The notes below the pieces were generated by a model. That model searched no databases, was not told the DNA's origin, and was given only the letters and a program-made list of their open reading frames with translations. Source: Hoeflea sp. (GTDB lineage Bacteria; Pseudomonadota; Alphaproteobacteria; Rhizobiales; Rhizobiaceae). Taken from it: a DNA stretch of 64,000 nucleotides. Where the stretch lies: assembly GCA_019084245.1 (NCBI GenBank), contig JAHRFE010000028.1, positions 372,001 to 436,000 of the forward strand, in the 5' to 3' direction. Below, piece after piece: positions 58,231 to 64,000 of the stretch. The translations under genes were made by a program, and so were the position numbers. Numbering within the stretch: position 1 is the first letter of the stretch; the number at the start of each line of letters is the position of its first letter.

Positions 58231-59335
58231 GGGGTGCTTTTCCCTTGATAAGAACGGCTGCGCGCAGCCCCGAACGGCCGAAGCGGGCGATCCGGTCAAA
58301 GACGGCATAGGGGACCGGGATATTGGCGGCGTCGGCGACGGTTTCGCCGACCTCGTCCTCGACCCAGGGGTCGTGGACGAAGATATGGCGGCCGTCATCG
58401 CCGTGAGCAAGCACCCAGTGCGGAACCTTCTTGCCCATCATCAGGTAGCCGCTGACCAGAATGATGGCGACATGGCCATCGGCCAGCCGGGCGCGCAACC
58501 AGTCCAGCGTGAAGGCTTCCAGATGCACAGGCGTTCCGGCGGAAGTGACCCGGGCGCGAAAATCGGTCTGCGCCAGCTCCATCACCCGCCGCTTTTCGGG
58601 ATCGCGAACGGTTTCGAGAAACAGCATGTCCTCGGTCGAGCACCAGACTTCGGGCTCGAGCCCGTGCTCGCGCGCCACCATGGCGAGGCCGAAGGGTTCG
58701 CAGCCGCCGGGGCCCGACAGCATGAACACGGTGGTTGCCTCGCGCCACAGCCGGATCTCCCACACCGGATCGAGAAACTCCGGCGAGCGGAACCGGGCCA
58801 GCGCCATCAGCAGACAGGCCGCGCCGCAGGTGAAATCGGTGGATTGCTCGTAGAACGGCGTGCTGCCGCTTGGCGTGTCGCGCCCGCGCAGCAGTTTTTC
58901 AAACCGGAGCGCCGCCATGCCATCGGCATAGTAGTCCGCCACCCGCCCGATGCGACGATAGGCGGCGTTCTTGTAAAGCGCGATTGCGCTGGCGTTGTCC
59001 TCGCGCACCTCCAGCCGGAGCAGGATGCGGTCGTGATCCATCGCGGCCTTTTCGGCGGCGGCGAGCAGCGCCCTGCCATAGCCCTTGCCGACCTGGCCGG
59101 GTACGACTGCGAGCGAATAGAGGCGGGCCAACGCCGCGCCGGCGCGAAACAGGATCATGGCATAGCCGCGAAGCTCGCCTTCCGCCTCGATGACGATGGT
59201 TTCGGCGGTCGGCCGATCAATCAGCGTGCGAAACGACCGGCGGGAAATCCGGTCAGACGCAAACACGGCGTTCTCGATCGTCTCGAGCGCATCGATATCG
59301 GAAATGACGGCAGGGCGAATCCGCGGTGCGGACAT
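58223..59335 (-). CDS. GNAT acetyltransferase fused to a C39-like cysteine peptidase
   Basis: 370 residues, no signal peptide. The N-terminal GNAT domain (about 1-150) has the acetyl-CoA loop VVPGQVGKGYGRALL and NASAIALYKNAAY. The C-terminal papain-like C39-type domain (about 160-370) shows a complete apparent triad: Gln164/Cys170 in YEQSTDFTCGAAC, His306 in VPHWVLAHG and Asp322 in FVHDPWV. The gene overlaps that of the RimK-like ligase by eight bases. The combination of acetylation, proteolysis and amide ligation suggests synthesis or tailoring of a peptide, or modification of a protein terminus; this is inference. It is divergent from the CysZ-like gene. Confidence 0.9.
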   Translation of the reverse strand: MSAPRIRPAVISDIDALETIENAVFASDRISRRSFRTLIDRPTAETIVIEAEGELRGYAMILFRAGAALARLYSLAVVPGQVGKGYGRALLAAAEKAAMDHDRILLRLEVREDNASAIALYKNAAYRRIGRVADYYADGMAALRFEKLLRGRDTPSGSTPFYEQSTDFTCGAACLLMALARFRSPEFLDPVWEIRLWREATTVFMLSGPGGCEPFGLAMVAREHGLEPEVWCSTEDMLFLETVRDPEKRRVMELAQTDFRARVTSAGTPVHLEAFTLDWLRARLADGHVAIILVSGYLMMGKKVPHWVLAHGDDGRHIFVHDPWVEDEVGETVADAANIPVPYAVFDRIARFGRSGLRAAVLIKGKAPHV

Positions 59336-59613
59336 GGGAAATCCGGAGTAAACAGATGATCACGGCCGTTGCCGGCCTGCCCCTCAGGCGCGCGGATCAT
59401 GGCTGATTTGTGTCAGTGTGTCACGGGCTGCAATGAAATTGCCCAACAAGGCCCATGACCGGCCCGTCAATCAGACCCGTTGACGCGGGCGAGCGCAATC
59501 CCCACATGAAATTGCGCCGCCGGACCGCCGCCGAAGCATGTTTTTCATGGGTTTCGAAAGACATGCCGGTTGCGGGAAAAGCCGGACCTGGGCCAGACAA
59601 GGAATAGCCAGCA

Positions 59614-60342
59614 ATGATCATCGAAGCTGCCCGGCTGGGTGGATCCAACCTGTTCTCCCCCGCCTCGCGGTCGGTGCTGTTGAAATCGCTGGGACTGACG
59701 ATCCTGCTGCTCGTGGGCCTGTGGTTCGGCCTTGGCGAAGCGTTCTCGCTGATGGCCATGCCCTGGCTCGAAAACCTGCTGCCCGGCCTGCCCGACTGGG
59801 CGGGATGGGCCGGCACGATCGCGGCCATCATCGCAGGCGTCGGCCTTGCGCTGGTGCTGGCCCTGTTCGTCGCGCCCGTGACAGCCGTCATGGCGGGCCT
59901 GTTTCTCGATGACATTGCCGAGGTGATCGAGGTCCGCGACTATCCCGACGAGGCGCCGGGCAAGGCGATGCCGCTTGGCCAGTCGATCCGGCAGTCGCTC
60001 GGGTTCCTGGTGGTGGTGGCGCTGGGCAACTTGCTGGCGCTCATGTTGCTGATCGTGCCGGGCATCAACCTGGCGGCATTCTTCGTGGTCAACGGCTATC
60101 TGCTGGGGCGGGAATATTTCGAATTCGCCGCGATGCGGTTCATGAGCCCGGCGGACGCCAAGCGGCTGAGAGCCCGCAACTCGACGACGATCTTCTTCGC
60201 CGGCCTGATCATCGCCGCCTTTCTCTCGGTGCCGCTTTTGAACCTGCTGACACCGATGTTCGCGGCCGGGATGATGGTGCATTTGTACAAGATGGTGGCG
60301 GCGAAGGCGGGTGGGGTTCGACGAGCGACACCAGCGGTATGA
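59614..60342 (+). CDS. CysZ/EI24-like inner-membrane protein
   Basis: 242 residues with about four long hydrophobic segments (for example LGLTILLLVGLWFGL, AAIIAGVGLALVLALFVAPV, LGFLVVVALGNLLALMLL, TIFFAGLIIAAFLSVPLL). GYLLGREYFEFAAMR is characteristic of the EI24/CysZ family, whose E. coli member imports sulfate. Sulfate transport here is a family-based guess. AGGA lies ten bases before ATG 59614. The 278-base gap upstream, shared with the divergent GNAT-peptidase gene, shows no gene. Confidence 0.85.
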   Translation: MIIEAARLGGSNLFSPASRSVLLKSLGLTILLLVGLWFGLGEAFSLMAMPWLENLLPGLPDWAGWAGTIAAIIAGVGLALVLALFVAPVTAVMAGLFLDDIAEVIEVRDYPDEAPGKAMPLGQSIRQSLGFLVVVALGNLLALMLLIVPGINLAAFFVVNGYLLGREYFEFAAMRFMSPADAKRLRARNSTTIFFAGLIIAAFLSVPLLNLLTPMFAAGMMVHLYKMVAAKAGGVRRATPAV

Positions 60343-60363
60343 AGGCAGCTTCAAGCCGCCGCA

Positions 60364-60651
60364 CTAATCCAGCAATTTCTGCCATTGCCGCGCGCCGTGA
60401 ACAACGCGGATGATTTCCGCACCTTCACCCATCTTTCGATACAGGATCATGTAGTTCCCGGCTGGATAGGTCCTGAGGTCGGGCCGGACGTCCGGCCTTG
60501 CGACGCCCAATTCAGGCGCTTCGCCGAGGGTCCGACAATGGCGGAGCATCTCATCGTACCAGCGAAACGCTGCCGTCGGGTTGTCCTCGGCAATATAAAG
60601 CACAATGGTTGTGAGGTCGGATTCGGCCAGTGGTGTGAGCCTGAAGCTCAC
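60364..60651 (-). CDS. parE: ParE/RelE-family toxin
   Basis: 95 residues with the ParE fold: FRLTPLAESDLTTIVLYIAEDNP, AAFRWYDEMLRHCRTLGEAPELG, and the end YMILYRKMGEGAEIIRVVHGARQW. ParE toxins poison DNA gyrase; RelE relatives cut mRNA, and sequence alone does not settle which. Its start overlaps the antitoxin stop by four bases (ATGA), the usual antitoxin-first, coupled arrangement. It lies convergent to the CysZ-like gene. Confidence 0.9.
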   Translation of the reverse strand: MSFRLTPLAESDLTTIVLYIAEDNPTAAFRWYDEMLRHCRTLGEAPELGVARPDVRPDLRTYPAGNYMILYRKMGEGAEIIRVVHGARQWQKLLD

Positions 60652-60929
60652 AAAGACCCGCCCGTGCCAATCTTGGCATGAAGCGTTTGCCTGATGCGCG
60701 CAAAGGCTGTTTCGCCATCGGTGGCTTCACCGCTGGCAACGCCTTCGTCCCAAAGGCTGCCGAGTTGTGCAAGCGCCCGCTCTCGCTCGGTGCGGCGGGC
60801 ATGCCATTCCCGCATGGCTTCTCGCATGACTTCACTTGCGGAAGCATATTCTCCCGATTCGACCGCCCGCCGCATGGTCATCGCCATTTCAGGTGTCAAC
60901 GCCACGCTGATTTTCTCGACATTTGCCAT
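60648..60929 (-). CDS. parD: ParD-family ribbon-helix-helix antitoxin
   Basis: 93 residues. The N-terminal ribbon-helix-helix domain (KISVALTPEMAMTMRRAVESGEYASASEVMREAM, quoted as ISVALTPEMAMTM and GEYASASEVMREAM) is typical ParD/CopG; the C-terminal part (LGSLWDEGVASGEA) should bind the ParE toxin. AAGGAG lies eight bases before ATG 60929. A perfect dyad between the predicted -35 and -10 suggests autorepression by the ParD or ParDE complex. Confidence 0.9.
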   Translation of the reverse strand: MANVEKISVALTPEMAMTMRRAVESGEYASASEVMREAMREWHARRTERERALAQLGSLWDEGVASGEATDGETAFARIRQTLHAKIGTGGSL

Positions 60930-60949
60930 CTCGGTTGCTCCTTCACCTG

Positions 60950-60978
60950 ATGGTAGGCAAGTTTCCTACCAATTTCAA
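60950..60978 (-). promoter_or_regulatory. parDE promoter with embedded operator
   Basis: On the minus strand TTGAAA (60973-60978) and TACCAT (60950-60955) are 17 bases apart. A perfect dyad TGGTAGG/CCTACCA (60951-60957 and 60965-60971, seven-base spacer) sits between them, where a bound repressor would block RNA polymerase. Confidence 0.6.
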
Positions 60979-61048
60979 GAAAAGACCGATTGACTTGCGG
61001 CAGTCCCGCGGCAAGCGGACAGGGCGACCCCGCCAAACCCGGCCGCTC

Positions 61049-61855
61049 CTAAACAACCTGAGCCGGCAGTTCCACCAGCGGCGCAGGCACATCGCAGGTC
61101 TTTTCCGGCGACTTGCAGAGGTCGGCAATCACGCAGCGCTCGCATTCGGGCTTGCGCGCCTTGCAGCAATAGCGGCCGTGCAGGATCAGCCAGTGGTGGG
61201 CGTGGAACAGGTAGTCTTCCGGAATGATCCGCATGAACGCCGCCTCGACCTCGTCGGGGGTCTTGCCCGGCGCGATCCTCAGCCGGTTGCCGATGCGGAA
61301 GACATGGGTGTCGACGGCGAGCGTCGGCACGCCGAAGGCCATCGACATCACCACATTGGCGGTCTTGCGGCCGACGCCCGGCAGCGTCACCAATTCCTCC
61401 CGCGTGAGCGGCACCTCGCCGCCGAACTCATCGACCAGTCTTTGCGAGAGCGCGATGACGTTTTTCGCCTTGTTGCGGTAAAGCCCGATGGTCTTGATCA
61501 GGTCGCGCACCCGCTCCTCGCCGAGCGCCAGCATTTTTTCGGGCGTGTCTGCGAGCGCGAACAGGGCGCGTGTCGCCTTGTTGACGCCCGCGTCGGTGGC
61601 CTGCGCCGACAAGGCGACCGCGACCACGAGGGTGAACGGGTTGACGTGCTCGAGCTCGCCCTTGGGCTCGGGCCGCTGGATGGAGAACCGCCGGAAGATT
61701 TCGCGGATCTCCTCCGGGCTGTAGGGGATCTTCACGCGGCGGGCTCGAGGCTTGCGCGCCGCACCGGGCTTCGCGGGAGCGAGGGCGGGCTTTTTCGCCG
61801 AAGCGGCGGAAGCGCGCGGCATTTTGGCAGGTTTCGGGCTCTTGGGCTTTTCCAT
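61049..61855 (-). CDS. nth: Endonuclease III
   Basis: 268 residues. Nth removes oxidised pyrimidines and cuts at abasic sites. After a basic Ala/Pro/Lys-rich N-terminal extension (about 1-50), the HhH-GPD domain shows LVTLPGVGRKTANVVMSMAFG with the catalytic Lys (GRKTA) and DTHVFRIGNRL with the Asp; the [4Fe-4S] motif is CCKARKPECERCVIADLC, matching Cx6Cx2Cx5C. I chose ATG 61855 (MEKPKSPKP), which follows GGGGAGGA. It is divergent from the DUF2244 gene, with 64 bases between starts. Confidence 0.95.
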   Translation of the reverse strand: MEKPKSPKPAKMPRASAASAKKPALAPAKPGAARKPRARRVKIPYSPEEIREIFRRFSIQRPEPKGELEHVNPFTLVVAVALSAQATDAGVNKATRALFALADTPEKMLALGEERVRDLIKTIGLYRNKAKNVIALSQRLVDEFGGEVPLTREELVTLPGVGRKTANVVMSMAFGVPTLAVDTHVFRIGNRLRIAPGKTPDEVEAAFMRIIPEDYLFHAHHWLILHGRYCCKARKPECERCVIADLCKSPEKTCDVPAPLVELPAQVV

Positions 61856-61919
61856 TCCTCCCCTATAATCATCTAGGCTGGACAATGGCAATCGACGCAC
61901 ACTGGAGGCAGGGCATCCG

Positions 61920-62390
61920 ATGAATGAAGACCCCGTGTTCGAGGCCGTGCTGAGCCCGCACCGTTCGCTGGGACGGCTGGGCTTTGTCATCCTGATGACC
62001 ATCGTGACCGTCATCACGGTGGTGCATATGGTCATCTTCGTGAAGATCGGCGCCTGGCCGATCTTCGCCTTTTTCGGGCTCGACCTTGCGCTTCTGTTCG
62101 GCGCGTTCTGGCTGAGTTACCGCTCCGGCCGGATGCGGGAGTTCATCCGCATGTCGCGCACCGACCTGAATGTGCGCAAGGTCTCGCCATCGGGCCGAAC
62201 GGTGGAGCACCGGTTCAATCCGTTCTGGACGCGGTTCAATATCGCCCGGCACGAGGAAATCGGCATCACACACATGCACATCACCGGCCAGGGGCGGCAG
62301 ACCGACGTGGGCGCGTTTCTCAACCCCGGCGACAAGGAAAGTTTTGCCTCGGCGTTTCAGCGGGCGCTGGCGACCGTCAAGCAACGCTGA
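61920..62390 (+). CDS. DUF2244-family membrane protein
   Basis: 156 residues. Two adjacent hydrophobic helices (GFVILMTIVTVITVVHMVIFV and PIFAFFGLDLALLFGAFWL, about 21-65) are followed by a cytosolic part with the DUF2244 pattern SYRSGRMREFIRMSRTDLNV, VEHRFNPFWTRF and IGAFLNPGDKESFASAF-like LNPGDKESF. Function unknown; in alphaproteobacteria the family often lies near cytochrome oxidase or nth genes. It is divergent from nth. Confidence 0.88.
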   Translation: MNEDPVFEAVLSPHRSLGRLGFVILMTIVTVITVVHMVIFVKIGAWPIFAFFGLDLALLFGAFWLSYRSGRMREFIRMSRTDLNVRKVSPSGRTVEHRFNPFWTRFNIARHEEIGITHMHITGQGRQTDVGAFLNPGDKESFASAFQRALATVKQR

Positions 62391-62466
62391 GGAGTCTTGT
62401 CAGCCGGCGGGTTTCGGGTGGCGGCGCGGGACGTCGCGTGGTTGATTGGGCTCAAGGAGTTTCATC

Positions 62467-63351
62467 ATGACCGTGACCGCCCAGCTTGACCGCGACATCA
62501 CGCCGAAAGGCGATGATTACGACCTCGTCCGCAGGACCATCGAAAGGATCTCGCTCGATTACCAGGCCCAGCCCTCGCTTGAGGACATCGCGTCGGATCT
62601 CGGCGTGGCGCCGGGCAGGCTGCAGAAGACTTTCAGCCGCTGGGCCGGGCTGACGCCGAAGGCGTTTCTGCAGGCGGTGACTCTCGATCACGCCCGCCGG
62701 CTGCTCGGCCAGGAAGGGCTGCCGCTGCTCGATGCAAGCTATGAGCTTGGCCTGTCGGGGCCGGGGCGGCTGCATGATCTGTTCGTCACCCACGAGGCGA
62801 TGAGCCCGGGCGATTTCAAGACCGGCGGCGCAGGTCTTGCGATCCGCTACGGCTTTCATCCCTCGCCCTTCGGCACGGCAGTGATCATGGCGACCGAACG
62901 CGGGTTGTGCGGCCTGGCCTTCGCCGATCCGGGCGAAGAGCAGGCGGCGCTCGAGGACATGACGAAGCGCTGGCCGGGCGCGCGGTTTGCCCAGGATCAG
63001 GCCATGACCGCACCCTATGTCGGACGGATCTTCTCACCCGGACAATGGCGCGCCGACCAGCCCTTGCGGATCGTCATGATCGGCACCGATTTCCAGGTGC
63101 GCGTCTGGGAAGCGCTGCTCAGGATCCCGCTTGGCGCCGCCTCGACCTACCAGGACGTGGCCCGCGCCATCGGCAAGCCGTCGGCCTCGCGCGCCGTGGG
63201 TGCGGCCGTCGGGCGCAATCCGATCTCGTTCGTGGTGCCGTGCCATCGCGCGCTCGGCAAATCCGGCGCGCTGACCGGCTATCACTGGGGCATCACCCGC
63301 AAGCGGGCGATGCTGGGCTGGGAGACCGGTTGTGTGCAGTCGGGTATCTGA
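62467..63351 (+). CDS. AraC-type HTH fused to O6-methylguanine-DNA methyltransferase (Ada-like)
   Basis: 294 residues. The N-terminal AraC helix-turn-helix (about 20-115; SLEDIASDLGVAPGRLQKTF, SYELGLSGPGRLHDLFV) is followed by the alkyltransferase domain (about 125-290) with the acceptor Cys in ISFVVPCHRALGKSGALTGYHWG, read as VVPCHRALG. The metal-binding N-terminal Ada domain that senses methylphosphotriesters is missing, so the protein may regulate through a different trigger or only repair. AAGGAG lies seven bases before ATG 62467. Confidence 0.92.
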   Translation: MTVTAQLDRDITPKGDDYDLVRRTIERISLDYQAQPSLEDIASDLGVAPGRLQKTFSRWAGLTPKAFLQAVTLDHARRLLGQEGLPLLDASYELGLSGPGRLHDLFVTHEAMSPGDFKTGGAGLAIRYGFHPSPFGTAVIMATERGLCGLAFADPGEEQAALEDMTKRWPGARFAQDQAMTAPYVGRIFSPGQWRADQPLRIVMIGTDFQVRVWEALLRIPLGAASTYQDVARAIGKPSASRAVGAAVGRNPISFVVPCHRALGKSGALTGYHWGITRKRAMLGWETGCVQSGI

Positions 63352-63360
63352 TTGCCGGCT

Positions 63361-63996
63361 TCAATGCGCCCCAGACATATCGCCCAGCACCTCTTTCGAG
63401 GCAACGGTGGAATCGGCGTTGAGCTTGTAGACCATCGGTACGCCGGTGGCGAGATTGACCGAGAGGATTGCTTCGCGGTCGAGCCGGTCGAGGATCATCA
63501 GCAGCGAGCGCAGGGAATTTCCATGGGCCGCGACCAGAACGGTCTCGCCGCGCAGCACGCGGGGCAGGATCTCGATCATGTAATAGGGCCAGACGCGGGC
63601 GCCGGTGTCCTTCAGGCTTTCACCGCCGGGCGGCGGCACGTCATAGGAGCGGCGCCAGATATGGACCTGCTCCTCGCCCCATTTCTTGCGGGCGTCATCC
63701 TTGTTGAGGCCGGCCAGATCGCCGTAATCGCGTTCATTCAGCGCCTGGTCGCGGATCACCTCGAGATCAGTCTGGCCGATGCCTTCCAGGATCAGATCGA
63801 GCGTGTGCTGCGCGCGAATCAGCACCGAAGTGAAAGCCACGTCGAACTTGAGGCCAGTTGCCTTCAGGGCCTGAGCCCCGGTCTTGGCCTCTTCGATGCC
63901 GAGGTCTGTCAGGCCCGGATCCTTCCAGCCGGTGAACAGGTTCTTGAGGTTCCATTCGCTTTGGCCGTGGCGGACGAGGACGAGCGTTCCGGACAT
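63361..63996 (-). CDS. gpmA: 2,3-bisphosphoglycerate-dependent phosphoglycerate mutase
   Basis: 211 residues. GpmA interconverts 3- and 2-phosphoglycerate in glycolysis. The phosphohistidine motif is [32 protein letters not shown] and [13 protein letters not shown] complete the active site. The length is typical of the short rhizobial form. Its ATG lies four bases from the window edge, so the upstream region is not visible. Confidence 0.96.
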   Translation of the reverse strand: MSGTLVLVRHGQSEWNLKNLFTGWKDPGLTDLGIEEAKTGAQALKATGLKFDVAFTSVLIRAQHTLDLILEGIGQTDLEVIRDQALNERDYGDLAGLNKDDARKKWGEEQVHIWRRSYDVPPPGGESLKDTGARVWPYYMIEILPRVLRGETVLVAAHGNSLRSLLMILDRLDREAILSVNLATGVPMVYKLNADSTVASKEVLGDMSGAH

Positions 63997-64000
63997 GATG

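Overview
The window is GC-rich chromosomal DNA (roughly 60-65% GC by eye) of an alphaproteobacterium of the order Rhizobiales (Hyphomicrobiales). The placement rests on gene order and on lineage-typical regulators: rpsT-dnaA, dnaN-recF-moeB, irr beside fabA-fabB-fabI, phoH-ybeY-ybeX-lnt-praR-metK, mur near tsaB/rimI, and glnD-murJ-trpS. A Hoeflea/Rhizobiaceae/Phyllobacteriaceae-type genome is my inference; no rRNA is present to confirm it. I see no rRNA, tRNA, CRISPR array, insertion sequence or prophage.

Layout. 0-6.8 kb: the end of an unidentified gene, an AT-richer HEPN-like gene, coaBC fused to a complete FitA-type antitoxin, a small conserved hypothetical gene, an orphan FitA-like antitoxin with its own dyad, then an FKBP isomerase, a GNAT enzyme, ubiB and ubiE. 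7-15 kb: mutM (TTG start), an enoyl-CoA hydratase, rpsT, a long non-coding leader, dnaA, dnaN, recF and moeB, closed by a palindrome-rich repeat. 15-25 kb: a hydroxyacid dehydrogenase, an exported SH3 protein, a Tat-exported nucleotidase, ilvD, and the divergent irr / fabA-fabB-fabI locus. 25-26 kb: an AT-richer Fic gene behind a repeat-bearing upstream region. 26-38 kb (mostly minus strand): rimP-nusA-ylxR-infB-rbfA-hypothetical-truB, then rpsO and pnp, the conserved transcription/translation cluster, interrupted by a plus-strand chaC and a small secreted protein. 38-49 kb: trmB, metK, praR, lnt, ybeX, ybeY, phoH, miaB, an olsA/plsC acyltransferase, mur, rimI. 49-59 kb: tsaB, an Nfu scaffold, a universal stress protein, trpS, murJ, glnD, and a RimK-like ATP-grasp ligase overlapping a GNAT-C39 peptidase fusion. 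59-64 kb: a CysZ-like membrane protein, a ParDE toxin-antitoxin pair with a clear operator, nth, a DUF2244 protein, an AraC-MGMT fusion and gpmA.

The main items for a second look are: (1) CoaBC carrying an intact FitA-like ribbon-helix-helix antitoxin at its N terminus, with a perfect 19-bp palindrome abutting its predicted -10 and an orphan FitA paralogue 0.5 kb away whose upstream dyad has similar half-sites; (2) the overlapping RimK-like ligase and GNAT-peptidase genes, a likely peptide synthesis/modification module of unknown substrate; (3) a possible 19-codon leader ORF with a strong ribosome-binding site and stop-codon-overlapping hairpin before metK, preceded by a very stable 19-bp hairpin; (4) a terminator-like hairpin between the predicted promoter and rimP of the nusA-infB cluster; (5) AT-rich HEPN and Fic genes as possible acquired defence or conflict functions. 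Most other genes are ordinary housekeeping genes.
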